Source: Paludibacter sp. (lineage in GTDB: Bacteria > Bacteroidota > Bacteroidia > Bacteroidales > Paludibacteraceae). Taken from it: 64,000 nt of DNA. Every line of letters starts with the position of its first letter. Within the stretch, counting starts at the first letter, position 1. A program made the position numbers and the translations under genes. The notes beneath the pieces were generated by a model. That model saw only the letters and a program-made list of their open reading frames with translations. It did not search any database and was not told the DNA's origin. Location of the stretch: contig JAQVAV010000001.1 of NCBI GenBank assembly GCA_028690665.1, forward strand, positions 248,001-312,000, given 5' to 3'. Positions 29,952 to 40,191 of the stretch are shown here, piece after piece.

Positions 29952-30844
29952 TGAAAAACGTAATTGTAGGTATAGGAGAAATTCTTTGGGACATGTTGCC
30001 CGGAGGAAAAGTGTTGGGAGGAGCTCCCGCTAATTTTGCGTATCATGTTTCTCAACTCGGATTTCATGGATATGCGGTCAGTGCCATAGGAAAAGATGAA
30101 TTAGGTGAAGAAATATCCGATTCATTAATTCAGAAAGATTTACGGCACGACATTCAGGCGATTAATTATCCGACCGGGACAGTTAAAGTAACTTTGGATA
30201 ATGAGGGTATTCCTCAATACGAAATTTGCGAGAATGTTGCCTGGGATAATATTCCTTTCTCGGCATCGCTGGAAGCTCTTGCATGCGAAGCCAAAACGGT
30301 ATGTTTCGGGTCATTGGCCCAACGGAATGAGGTATCGCGCAATACCATACAAAAGTTTTTGAATTTAGTACCGGATGATGCCTGGAAAATTTTCGATATC
30401 AATCTTCGTCAGCATTTTTATACGAAAGAAATTATTGAAACATCTCTTCATCTGTGTCATATTCTGAAAATTAATGACGATGAAATAAAAATTGTTGCCG
30501 AATTATGTGGATTAGACATTTCGGATGAAATAAAAATTTGTGATTACCTGATAAAAAAATATCAGCTTAGAATGGTTGTGCTAACAAAAGGTACCCATGG
30601 CAGCTTTGTTGTTACATCCGGTTTTGTTTCGTTCAAGCCAACACCTGTTGTAAATGTCGTCGACACGGTAGGAGCCGGAGATTCCTTTACTGCTGCATTT
30701 GTAGCCTCATTGCTTAAAGGAAAAAGTATTGAAGAGGCTCACGCACTTGCCGTGGAAGTTTCGGCTTATGTATGTACACAAAGTGGAGCTATGCCCGTTC
30801 TACCTCAAAAACTCATTGAAGAAAAAATTAATTCAGAAATATAA
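29951..30844 (+). CDS. PfkB-family carbohydrate kinase (fructokinase)
   Basis: GEILWDMLPGGKVLGGAPANFAYHVSQLG; VVDTVGAGDSFTAAFVASLL; start overlaps the transporter stop by 1 nt. Confidence 0.92.
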   Translation: MKNVIVGIGEILWDMLPGGKVLGGAPANFAYHVSQLGFHGYAVSAIGKDELGEEISDSLIQKDLRHDIQAINYPTGTVKVTLDNEGIPQYEICENVAWDNIPFSASLEALACEAKTVCFGSLAQRNEVSRNTIQKFLNLVPDDAWKIFDINLRQHFYTKEIIETSLHLCHILKINDDEIKIVAELCGLDISDEIKICDYLIKKYQLRMVVLTKGTHGSFVVTSGFVSFKPTPVVNVVDTVGAGDSFTAAFVASLLKGKSIEEAHALAVEVSAYVCTQSGAMPVLPQKLIEEKINSEI

Positions 30845-30900
30845 AAAAGAATTTGTGTACTTAGTTAATCGTAGCAATGAGGGAACTCATTCTCACAGGA

Positions 30901-30932
30901 GAAAACAACCCTGAAACGGTTGTTTTCTTTAT
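30901..30932 (+). terminator. Rho-independent terminator-like hairpin
   Basis: GAAAACAACC/GGTTGTTTTC, 7-nt loop, T-rich tail. Confidence 0.8.
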
Positions 30933-30984
30933 TTATAAAAAATAATCCGTTATTTTTGAACAAAATCGATAGAATCTGAACATC

Positions 30985-33747
30985 ATGCAAAAAATCGTTC
31001 CAGTTATCATCCTCACTCTGTTGTTATTTCTTCAGTCATGCTCGGATAGTTCCAAGAATCAGCAATTTCTGATCGGAGTATCGCAATGCAGCGATGATGC
31101 ATGGAGACGGAGCATGAACGAAGAAATGCAAAGGGAAGCTTCGTTCAATAATGGCATTGAACTGAAGATAAAAACCGCCTACGATTCCAATCAGAAACAG
31201 ATCAGGGATATTGAAAGTTTCATAGCCGACAGAGTCGATCTGCTTATCGTTTCCCCGAACGAAGCTGTACCTCTGACACCAGTTATAGAAAAGGCCATGA
31301 AAGCCGGCATTCCGGTAGTTTTAGTCGACCGGAAAACAAAATCGCAACAATACACAGCCTATATCGGAGCTGACAATTATCAAATTGGGAAAGAAGTCGG
31401 GATTTATGCAGCCAATCTTCTAAACGGGAAAGGAAATGTAGTCGAGATTCGCGGGCTTGCCGGCTCTACTCCTGATTTTGAAAGACATGCCGGATTTATG
31501 AGTGTCATTCAAAACTATCCGGAAATAAATATCATTTATTCGAACGACGGAGGTTGGTTGCGCTCACAGGCTAAAGAAAAAATGGCAGAAGCTCTCAAAC
31601 TTCAAAAACAGGTCGATTTAGTTTTTGCCCATAATGATGAAATGGGAACAGGTGCCCGTGAAGCCGTATTGGTTAACAATAAAATCAAAAAACCGGTCAT
31701 TATAGGCATCGATGCTTTACCGGGTACAGATGGTGGCATTCAAAAAGTTATTAACGGCACCCTCGATGCGACTTTCATTTATCCGACAGGTGGAGAAAAA
31801 GCAATACAAACAGCGGTAAGAATTCTGCATCATGAACCATTCGACCGTGAAAACAGTCTGTACACAGCAGTAGTGGATAAAACAAATGCCCGGGTTTTAA
31901 AATTGCAAACCGATCAGATTATAGAACATCAAAACCGGATCGGACTATTGAATCAGATATTAAACGACAGACTGTCTCAATATAAAACGCAACAAACATT
32001 TTTGACTTTTTCGCTGTTGGTTATCATTATAATATTAGTTCTTCTCGGATTGCTTTTCCGATCGAACAGGCATAAAAACAAAATCAACAAAGAACTGGAA
32101 CTAAATAACATTGCAATCAACAAGCAGAAAGAAGAACTGGCAGAACAACGCGATCAGTTGATAGCTCTCTCAAAAAGTTTAGAAGATGCAACACAGGCAA
32201 AACTTATATTTTTCACCAACATTTCACATGAATTCCGAACTCCGCTAACACTACTGCACGGGCCATTGATCAAATTGGCTCAAACAGAAAATCTGAGCCG
32301 TGAAGGAAAAATGCTGATAACACTCATGAGCCGTAACGTACAAATTCTGATGAAACTTATTGATCAGATTATTGAGTTCAGAAAATACGAAAACGGTAAA
32401 ATGAAAATGTTTTACACATTAGGAGATTTGAAAATTTTTCTGACAGAAATTACGAATTCTTTTGCAGAAATGTATCAAAAGAAACATATTCATTTCAATT
32501 TTCAAACAGATAATTCAGACTACACAGTCTGGTTCGATTCCGATAAAATTGAACAAATTTGCTACAATCTTATCTCCAATGCTATTAAATTCACTCCTGA
32601 AAATGGGAAAATACAAGTTTCATTAAGCAAAATAAGCTCTGTAACCGGCAATTTCGCAAAAATATCTGTAACAGATACAGGATGTGGAATTTCTGAAGAT
32701 GACCTGCAACATATTTTTGACCGTTTTTACAGGGTAAACGAAAACATCAGTGGTTCAGGTATCGGTCTGGCTCTGACCAAAATATTAGTGGAACAACACA
32801 ACGGAACCATTGATGTGGAAAGCAGGTCCGGCAAAGGAAGCTGCTTTGCAGTCACAATTCCGTTCAAACAAAAAAACATTGCTGTTCAGGAACAATTCCC
32901 TGTATTGGACAGTAAACATTTTGAGCCGGTTGAACTTGTTACATCCGACGAATATAATGAACAACCGGAGACCGCCGGAAAAAATGACAATCCGGTGTTA
33001 CTTATTGTAGAAGACAATGCTGACATGCGCAGTTATTTGAAACTGCTATTGCATGACGACTACACGGTTTACGAAGCAGAAAATGGGCAAAACGGGCTGC
33101 TGAAAGCCAAAAAACTATTGCCTGATCTCATCATAAGTGATGTCAAAATGGAGGTTATGGATGGATTTTCTTTCTGTAAAAATATAAAAGAGAATCTTGC
33201 TACAAGCCATATTCCGTTCATTTTACTAACAGCTTTTGCTTTGGATGAACAAAAAGTAGTCGGTTTTGAGAGTGGCGCTGATGCCTACATTCCTAAGCCA
33301 TTCAACGAAGAACTACTTAAAATTCGCATAAGGAAACTGATTGAAAGTAGGGAAAAAATCAAGATTTCTTTTCAGGAAAATCTGACATTTGGTGAGCGCA
33401 AAGACTCCGTGACCAAAATAGACAAAGCATTTATCACTAAATTCAGAGAAATTGTAGAGGAAAACCTGATTGAAAGTAATCTGAATGTCGACGAAATCGG
33501 GAAAAGTCTCGGTCTGTCACGTGTACAGTTGTACCGGAAAATCAAATCACTGACCAACTACGCTCCCAACGAACTCGTCCGAAATATCAGACTTAAAGCG
33601 GCCGAAAAAATGCTGATTAATTCCGAAAAAACAGTTTCGGAAATTGCATACGATACCGGGTTTACCTCTCCCTCCTATTTTACAAAGTGCTTCAAGGAAT
33701 ATTTCAACGAAAGCCCTACTGACTATTTAAAACGCATTAAGAATTAA
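30985..33747 (+). CDS. Hybrid two-component system: periplasmic sugar-binding sensor, histidine kinase, receiver, AraC output
   Basis: Type I periplasmic-binding sensor (FLIGVSQCSDDAWRRSMNEEMQRE), FFTNISHEFRTPLTLLHGP, FDRFYRVNENISGSGIGLALTK, VLLIVEDNADMRSYL, C-terminal AraC helices. Confidence 0.96.
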   Translation: MQKIVPVIILTLLLFLQSCSDSSKNQQFLIGVSQCSDDAWRRSMNEEMQREASFNNGIELKIKTAYDSNQKQIRDIESFIADRVDLLIVSPNEAVPLTPVIEKAMKAGIPVVLVDRKTKSQQYTAYIGADNYQIGKEVGIYAANLLNGKGNVVEIRGLAGSTPDFERHAGFMSVIQNYPEINIIYSNDGGWLRSQAKEKMAEALKLQKQVDLVFAHNDEMGTGAREAVLVNNKIKKPVIIGIDALPGTDGGIQKVINGTLDATFIYPTGGEKAIQTAVRILHHEPFDRENSLYTAVVDKTNARVLKLQTDQIIEHQNRIGLLNQILNDRLSQYKTQQTFLTFSLLVIIIILVLLGLLFRSNRHKNKINKELELNNIAINKQKEELAEQRDQLIALSKSLEDATQAKLIFFTNISHEFRTPLTLLHGPLIKLAQTENLSREGKMLITLMSRNVQILMKLIDQIIEFRKYENGKMKMFYTLGDLKIFLTEITNSFAEMYQKKHIHFNFQTDNSDYTVWFDSDKIEQICYNLISNAIKFTPENGKIQVSLSKISSVTGNFAKISVTDTGCGISEDDLQHIFDRFYRVNENISGSGIGLALTKILVEQHNGTIDVESRSGKGSCFAVTIPFKQKNIAVQEQFPVLDSKHFEPVELVTSDEYNEQPETAGKNDNPVLLIVEDNADMRSYLKLLLHDDYTVYEAENGQNGLLKAKKLLPDLIISDVKMEVMDGFSFCKNIKENLATSHIPFILLTAFALDEQKVVGFESGADAYIPKPFNEELLKIRIRKLIESREKIKISFQENLTFGERKDSVTKIDKAFITKFREIVEENLIESNLNVDEIGKSLGLSRVQLYRKIKSLTNYAPNELVRNIRLKAAEKMLINSEKTVSEIAYDTGFTSPSYFTKCFKEYFNESPTDYLKRIKN

Positions 33748-34106
33748 ATGTCACTTAATTGTAAATAAGATATGTAATACCATTGGAGATGGACTAAGCG
33801 ATCCATTCATGAGAGAATTATCCGATTCGATCAATAATTATCACAATTATATTACAAAGACATTACCATGTCCAACAACTCCCATATTAATATCGTCAGG
33901 AATAAATGTAAATCAACAATCATAAAATCAAACTATTTATCAATCCTCACAAAACGCTAGTTACAAGCACATTAAACCCAACACTTTCATTTATCTCTAT
34001 CTCTAATTCAAAGCTTATTTGTTACTAAAGTCTACACAACAATAATAAATTCGATATAAAAATTCTGTGACATATTACTCATAGCACTTATTTTTATTTT
34101 GCTGCC

Positions 34107-34131
34107 AATTAAAAGTCATGTACTTTTAATT
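34107..34131. repeat. Perfect 10-bp hairpin AATTAAAAGT-catgt-ACTTTTAATT
   Basis: Read directly; 5-nt loop. Confidence 0.85.
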
Positions 34132-34140
34132 ATGAAGTCG

Positions 34141-34273
34141 TCTTGACTTTTCGTGATAATTCTTTATTCTGATAATATTTAGATAATATAAGACTCCAGA
34201 TAGAATTCGGGAGTGTTTTCTGTCTAAAAAAGAAATATGACATTCTTAATTCTATCTGATTCAAAAGTCAAGA
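34141..34273. repeat. Nested inverted repeats
   Basis: Outer TCTTGACTTTT (34141-34151)/AAAAGTCAAGA (34263-34273), 11 bp perfect; inner AGATAGAATT (34198-34207)/AATTCTATCT (34248-34257), 10 bp perfect. Confidence 0.8.
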
Positions 34274-34329
34274 TAAGTTCTATAAGAAAACAGAATGCTG
34301 TCTTTATTCAACGCTAAATATTTTATCTT

Positions 34330-34914
34330 ATGTTTCACGATAACGATTTTGAGGATTACACCACCCGGCATCAGGAAATTAAAAATATGCCTTTGTATAA
34401 AAAAGCCAGTGAAATTATTGAGTTGGTACGCCAAATTTGTGATCTTTTCCCGGAAGACAACAAAAAACTGAATATCTTTAAACCTGACATACTGAGAGAT
34501 GCCTATACATTACAAGCCAAAATTACAGGAGCCGAAGCAACCGGATTATACGATATACGGATGGAAAACGCGACGCTGATTCGCATGGCTGCTAAAAATT
34601 TACACACACACATTCACACCCTGCGTATTTATAAATTTGAACACGCCGAGTACTTCCGCCTCGTGCGTCAGCTTATCGAAGAATTCCGGATTTTGTTTAT
34701 CGAGTGGGTAGCCGGATTTGATAAAAACAATTATATAATCGACCGTTGGGGGTTGTTTAATCCGGAAGGAGTCAGCCCGTTTGACGAGGATCAGGAAGAA
34801 CTATCAACGTCGGATATAAACAAAAATAAAACGTTCAACGAACTTTATTCCGTGCTTTTCGATGATGACGATGAGGATGATTTCGACGAGGAAGATGAAG
34901 AAGATGATTTCTGA
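34330..34914 (+). CDS. Conserved hypothetical helical protein with polyacidic C-terminal tail
   Basis: 194 aa; predicted helical; tail DDDDEDDFDEEDEEDDF. Confidence 0.75.
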   Translation: MFHDNDFEDYTTRHQEIKNMPLYKKASEIIELVRQICDLFPEDNKKLNIFKPDILRDAYTLQAKITGAEATGLYDIRMENATLIRMAAKNLHTHIHTLRIYKFEHAEYFRLVRQLIEEFRILFIEWVAGFDKNNYIIDRWGLFNPEGVSPFDEDQEELSTSDINKNKTFNELYSVLFDDDDEDDFDEEDEEDDF

Positions 34915-34996
34915 AACAACAACATTGCTAATTATCAATTATTCACTTCTGTGAATTATATAAATCCAAACTTTGGTGGACTATTTTCTATAAAAT

Positions 34997-35815
34997 TCAG
35001 GCCATATCATATACCTTTCTTTTCACCCATTCGGCCCACTCAGTCTGAGTTTTCGATTTGTCAAAAGTTTGCCAGGGGATTGACTTACCTATTTTTATAG
35101 TGAATCGATGTCCCCGCTGTTTAAATAATTCATCAGCCAGATACATCATTTCAATATTGAATTTAATGCGAAAAAATTTTCTCAGATTAGCCAGATTATA
35201 AAAAAAATTTGAATTACGACCTTCAAAATATACCGGTATTACATCCCGTTGATACTGAACGGACTTACTGATAAAGTTCTTTTTCCATTCCAGGTCGGCA
35301 ATCTTACCATGCACCTTGCGGGAACACATTCCTGCCGGATAAGTCAGCAGATGATAATCCGACTCATACAATTTCTGCATCTCTTCGGCATGTTGCCGGC
35401 TTTGACTTCCAACTTTATTCACCGGCACAAACATTTCGTTCATTGGATGAAGATTCATCAAAAGGTCATTCGAGAAAAATTTTATCTTCCCATCGTATTC
35501 TTTGCCCAGCAAATAACCCGTAGTAATTCCGTCAAGGCCTCCCAATGGATGGTTTCCCGCAAAAATATATTTTCCTCCTTTGGGGGGCAGATTTTCTTTT
35601 CCGATTACCGTCGTTTTTATATCCATGAAATGAAGGGCCTTTTCTATAAAATCCAAATTTTTAGATCCCGGATTTTTACTAAAAAACTGATTCAGTTCCT
35701 TTTCGTGGACAATTCTTTTCAAATAGTTGACAATAAATCCGGGCACCTTTGTTTTAGCGGCCCTTGTCCGGACTATTTGCTCTATATCTATTTTTAAAAT
35801 ATCATCTGTATCCAT
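34997..35815 (-). CDS. PlsC-like acyltransferase (1-acylglycerol-3-phosphate / ornithine-glycine lipid O-acyltransferase type)
   Basis: GNHPLGGLDGI (HxxxxD-like), FVPVNKVGSQSRQ, LLTYPAGMCSRKVHGKIADLEWKKNFI. Confidence 0.8.
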   Translation of the reverse strand: MDTDDILKIDIEQIVRTRAAKTKVPGFIVNYLKRIVHEKELNQFFSKNPGSKNLDFIEKALHFMDIKTTVIGKENLPPKGGKYIFAGNHPLGGLDGITTGYLLGKEYDGKIKFFSNDLLMNLHPMNEMFVPVNKVGSQSRQHAEEMQKLYESDYHLLTYPAGMCSRKVHGKIADLEWKKNFISKSVQYQRDVIPVYFEGRNSNFFYNLANLRKFFRIKFNIEMMYLADELFKQRGHRFTIKIGKSIPWQTFDKSKTQTEWAEWVKRKVYDMA

Positions 35816-36172
35816 AACTTTTAAAGCTAACCTTAATAACGACTACAAATGTACGAAAATAGGCCCGATTCAAAAAAGACAAGTCTTGTGTATTGAATAC
35901 TGTTTATAACAAAAGATCACAACATACTAAAAACAAGTCCCCACTTTACTACTCATCTTATTATTTTCGAAATATAATCATGATAAATGCATATAAATAA
36001 GATATTTAATTCAGACTAATAAAGATGAATAATCTGTTTATATAGTGTTTACATCTGGTTAATAACTCAATATTTTGTTCGTAAGAATTGTTCATAAATT
36101 TTTTGTGGGGAAAAGTGGGGAAATAAAAAATCTTTTTATACTTTTACACTTGCAAAACTGTAAAGTGCTTAT

Positions 36173-36649
36173 ATGTCAACATTTATCGGAAAATACGAGG
36201 CAAAAGCCGATGTAAAAGGAAGAATTTTTATTCCTTCGGTCTATCGCAAACTCTTACCCGATGGCGAGAGAGAGCGAATTGTTATGCATCGCGACTCTGA
36301 AAACGACTGTCTGATACTATATCCGGAACATGTATGGAATCATAAAGTTGCCCAGCTGAAATCCACACTTGACGAATGGAACCCGACGGATCAACTGATT
36401 TTAATGCAATTTATTTCGGCTGCCGAATGGCTCGATATCGATGCTCAAGGCAGAGTGCTGATTGCCAAAAAGCATCTGCAATCCATTGCTGTTGAAAATC
36501 AGGAAATATTGTTTGTCGGAATGATTGACAGATTTGCTGTGTGGGGCAAAACCCGTTTCGAACAAACGCTTATACCTCAAACTGATTTTGCTAAACTACT
36601 GAAAGAAAAAATGATGAAAAGCACCCTCAAATCTGAAGAAAAAATATAA
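36173..36649 (+). CDS. mraZ: Transcriptional regulator MraZ
   Basis: FIGKYEAKADVKGRIFIPSVYRKLL; first gene of the dcw cluster. Confidence 0.95.
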   Translation: MSTFIGKYEAKADVKGRIFIPSVYRKLLPDGERERIVMHRDSENDCLILYPEHVWNHKVAQLKSTLDEWNPTDQLILMQFISAAEWLDIDAQGRVLIAKKHLQSIAVENQEILFVGMIDRFAVWGKTRFEQTLIPQTDFAKLLKEKMMKSTLKSEEKI

Positions 36650-36663
36650 CCAATCCGTTTAGC

Positions 36664-37614
36664 ATGAAAAAAAAAGAGGGAAATATTGACGACATACAGA
36701 AATCCGGAGATGAAGCAGCATATCATATCCCGGCATTGCTCAACGAAACCATTGACGGCCTCAATATTAAACCTGACGGAATTTATGTTGATGTAACTTA
36801 TGGCGGCGGCGGGCACTCCAAAGAAATACTAAAGCGACTCGGACCAAAAGGCAAACTTTTGGGTTTCGATCAGGATCTGGATACAATTCACAATATCGTA
36901 AATGACAAACGCTTCATTTATGTAAGAAGCAACTTTAAATATCTGAAAAACTTTTTGCTTTACCACGGAATAGAAAAAATAGATGGTGTAGTAGCTGATC
37001 TGGGCGTTTCGTCACATCATTTCGATGAAGCCGAGCGTGGATTTTCATTCAGATTCGATGGAGCATTGGACATGCGCATGAATACCAGTTCACTACTGAC
37101 GGCGGCAAGCGTGCTGAATAACTACGAAGAAGACGCTTTGGCCAATGTATTTTATCTGTATGGAGAACTTCACAACTCCCGCAAAATTGCCCGGACTATT
37201 GTTCAGGCAAGGGCCAAAGAGCCTATCGAAAAAATTTTTCAGTTTATTGAAATTCTCAGGCCTTATTTCGGAAAAGAAAAAGAAAAAAAAGATATGGCGC
37301 GCGTTTTTCAGGCTTTACGCATTGAAGTAAATCACGAAATGGACGTTTTGGAAGATATGCTTTTACAGTGTGTAGAAATAATTAATTCGGGAGGAAGAAT
37401 TTCTGTACTGACCTATCATTCTTTAGAAGACAGGTTGGTAAAAAACTTCTTCAAAAGCGGAAATTTTGAAGGAAAAATAGAAAAAGATTTTTACGGAAAT
37501 ATCATTGCTCCAATCAGAGCTATAAATAATAAAGTAATCACTGCAAATACAGAAGAAGTAGAACGAAATCCGAGAGCACGAAGCGCTAAATTACGCATTG
37601 CAGAAGTTTTATAA
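36664..37614 (+). CDS. rsmH: 16S rRNA (cytosine1402-N4)-methyltransferase RsmH
   Basis: HIPALLNETIDGL, YVDVTYGGGGHSKEIL, VVADLGVSSHHFDEAERGFSFRFDGALDMRMN, YHSLEDRLVKNFF. Confidence 0.98.
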   Translation: MKKKEGNIDDIQKSGDEAAYHIPALLNETIDGLNIKPDGIYVDVTYGGGGHSKEILKRLGPKGKLLGFDQDLDTIHNIVNDKRFIYVRSNFKYLKNFLLYHGIEKIDGVVADLGVSSHHFDEAERGFSFRFDGALDMRMNTSSLLTAASVLNNYEEDALANVFYLYGELHNSRKIARTIVQARAKEPIEKIFQFIEILRPYFGKEKEKKDMARVFQALRIEVNHEMDVLEDMLLQCVEIINSGGRISVLTYHSLEDRLVKNFFKSGNFEGKIEKDFYGNIIAPIRAINNKVITANTEEVERNPRARSAKLRIAEVL

Positions 37615-37629
37615 ATAAAAACAGATAAA

Positions 37630-38022
37630 ATGAGTTGGTTCAAAAACATCTTAGAATCCATAAAAGGCAACGAGGATTTCTCCGACATCAAGTCGAGTAC
37701 TATCCGGGATGTTATCAACGGGAATATTTTTACTAAAAAATTTTTCCAGAAGCAATACGGGCTTTTAATCATGCTGGCCATACTCGCTTTTATGTACGTC
37801 GACAACAGGTATTATTGCGAAACACAATTAGCACAAGTCATTGAACTGAAAAAGAAAATCAAGGATGTAAAATACGAATCACTCACCATTTCGGCTCAAC
37901 TCATGGGTATCAGCAAACAGTCGAATATCGAAAAAATGATTATTGACCGGGGCATAGATTTGAAACAATCAGTCAGGCCCCCGATAACGATCGAAAAGCC
38001 AAAAGAAAACAAACAAGAATAA
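37630..38022 (+). CDS. ftsL: FtsL-like division protein
   Basis: Position between rsmH and ftsI, one TM segment (GLLIMLAILAFMYVDNRYYCE), short bitopic protein. Confidence 0.8.
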   Translation: MSWFKNILESIKGNEDFSDIKSSTIRDVINGNIFTKKFFQKQYGLLIMLAILAFMYVDNRYYCETQLAQVIELKKKIKDVKYESLTISAQLMGISKQSNIEKMIIDRGIDLKQSVRPPITIEKPKENKQE

Positions 38023-38031
38023 AAAGTAAAA

Positions 38032-40170
38032 ATGGCAGATAAACGAAAAAGTATAGTTTTACGATTTGGAATAGTATATTTCATCATACTGTTCCTTTTT
38101 TCGTTGATTATATACAGGATTGTTGTTCTGCAATTTATCGAAAAAGACCAATGGTTGGCTTTGGCGGCCAAAAACAAAAAATCAGATATTCGTGTACGAC
38201 CCAACAGGGGGAATATTTTTGCCTGCGACGGACGCATGATGGCAAGTTCCATCCCCACTTACTATATATACATGGATACCCGCGTACCGGCTTTACACGA
38301 AAAAGAAGGACAGTTATTCAAAGACAATATCGATTCTGTTGCAAAATCTTTGTCTGGTTATTTTGGCGATAAGTCTGAAGCTGCTTACAAAGCCATGATC
38401 AAAAAAGGATATCGCGAAAAAAAAGGCGAGCTTATGCTTTATCCGAAACGTATTACCTACGCACAACTTAAAGACTTAAAAAGAATGCCGCTTTTCCGTT
38501 TGGGCAGGAACAAAAGCGGACTAATTACCAAAGAACTACTTCGCAGGGTAAAACCTTTCGGGTCATTAGCTTCACGTACAATCGGAGACATCTATGCCGA
38601 AGAATCCAAAGGTGGTAAAAACGGACTTGAACTCTACTTCAACAAAGAATTGGAAGGAACCCCGGGTGTATCAATCCGACAGAAAGTAGCTAATCGGTGG
38701 GAAGAAACTGTTCAGGTTGAACCTGTTGATGGTCTGGACATAGTCAGCACCATTGATATTGATTTGCAGGATATGGCAGAAAAAGCCCTTCGTGACGGCG
38801 TAATAAAATTCGGAGCGGCAGAAGGTTACGCTATTTTAATGGAAGCTAATTCCGGAGAAATAAAAGCTATTGTCAATCTGCAAAGGAATTCGGATAGCTC
38901 CTACACCGAAAATCGCAACGGTTGTGTTGCCAACCTTACAGAACCCGGATCAACATTCAAAGTTGTGTCGCTCATGGCTCTGCTCGATGAAGGCAAAGCA
39001 AAACTATCCGACACAATCAACACATTCAACGGACGTTATCAATTTGAGAACCGAACCATGACCGACCATAATGCAAACCATGGCGGTTATCATAAAATTA
39101 CACTGGCTCAGGCTATTTACGCATCATCCAATATCGGTGTGTCAAGAATTGTGGATAAAGTATGGGGCAGCAATCCATCAGGATATGTTGACAAACTTTA
39201 TGAAATGAAACTCAACCAACCGTTTCATTTAGAAATTCCGGGAACAGCGGCACCCAACATAAGACACCCAAAAGATAAATCACGCTATTGGTCATCAACC
39301 ACTCTTCCGTGGATGTCCATAGGTTATGAAACACAAATTCCACCCATTTACACCTTAGCATTTTTCAATGCCATTGCCAATAACGGGAAATACATTCAGC
39401 CGTTTTTTGCGAAAGCGATTATGAAAAACGGACAGATTATCAAAACATTTCAGACAGAAGTAATTAATCCTCAAATCTGTAAACCTTCAACTTTAAAGGA
39501 GGTTCGATCTGCTTTGCTTGGAGTTGTTGAAGATAAATTCGGAACAGGCCAGAACGTCAAATCCGACTTTGTTCGTATAGCAGGAAAGTCAGGAACGGCA
39601 CAAATTTCACAGGGAAAAAAAGGATACCGGGCAGGAGGCGTTGCCAGACATCAGGTTTCATTTTGCGGATTTTTTCCTTACGAAAATCCACAATATACTT
39701 GTATTGTAGTTATGAAAGAACCATCAATCGGCTATCCTTCCGGAGGTCACATGAGTGGCTCCGTATTTAAGGAAATTGCAGAACAAACAATGGCTTTAAA
39801 AACTAAATTGACTCCGGACAGATTAACAAAAGACACTACAGACAAAAGTCCTTTTCTTCCTGAAATAAAACCGGGAAGATATAAAGACACCGAAGTAGTA
39901 ATGAACAATCTTCACTTGAGTCTTATCGGAGGTGATGCCAACTGGATAAAACCTGTAACAACTGACGAAAAAATAGAATCTGAAAATTTAGAAATAAGCA
40001 AAAATACAGTGCCAGATTTACAGGGCTTCGGGGCTAAAGATGCCATGTTCTTACTAAGCCGGCTCGGGCTAAGAGTCCAAATGACCGGTTATGGCAAAGT
40101 AATTTCTCAAAATATTCAGCCCGGAACAATTGTAAAAAAGGGACAAACAATAAAAATAACACTTGATTGA
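38032..40170 (+). CDS. ftsI: Penicillin-binding protein FtsI with C-terminal PASTA domain
   Basis: RPNRGNIFACDGRMMASS, EPGSTFKVVS (SxxK), SSN, KSGTAQ; C-terminal VPDLQGFGAKDAMFLLSRLGL...VKKGQTIKITLD. Confidence 0.96.
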   Translation: MADKRKSIVLRFGIVYFIILFLFSLIIYRIVVLQFIEKDQWLALAAKNKKSDIRVRPNRGNIFACDGRMMASSIPTYYIYMDTRVPALHEKEGQLFKDNIDSVAKSLSGYFGDKSEAAYKAMIKKGYREKKGELMLYPKRITYAQLKDLKRMPLFRLGRNKSGLITKELLRRVKPFGSLASRTIGDIYAEESKGGKNGLELYFNKELEGTPGVSIRQKVANRWEETVQVEPVDGLDIVSTIDIDLQDMAEKALRDGVIKFGAAEGYAILMEANSGEIKAIVNLQRNSDSSYTENRNGCVANLTEPGSTFKVVSLMALLDEGKAKLSDTINTFNGRYQFENRTMTDHNANHGGYHKITLAQAIYASSNIGVSRIVDKVWGSNPSGYVDKLYEMKLNQPFHLEIPGTAAPNIRHPKDKSRYWSSTTLPWMSIGYETQIPPIYTLAFFNAIANNGKYIQPFFAKAIMKNGQIIKTFQTEVINPQICKPSTLKEVRSALLGVVEDKFGTGQNVKSDFVRIAGKSGTAQISQGKKGYRAGGVARHQVSFCGFFPYENPQYTCIVVMKEPSIGYPSGGHMSGSVFKEIAEQTMALKTKLTPDRLTKDTTDKSPFLPEIKPGRYKDTEVVMNNLHLSLIGGDANWIKPVTTDEKIESENLEISKNTVPDLQGFGAKDAMFLLSRLGLRVQMTGYGKVISQNIQPGTIVKKGQTIKITLD

Positions 40171-40191
40171 AAACACTTTAACACCAACAGT

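Noticed and set aside
35249-35797. 182-aa plus-strand ORF
   Set aside because: Lies antisense within the convincing PlsC-like acyltransferase on the minus strand; no recognisable motifs
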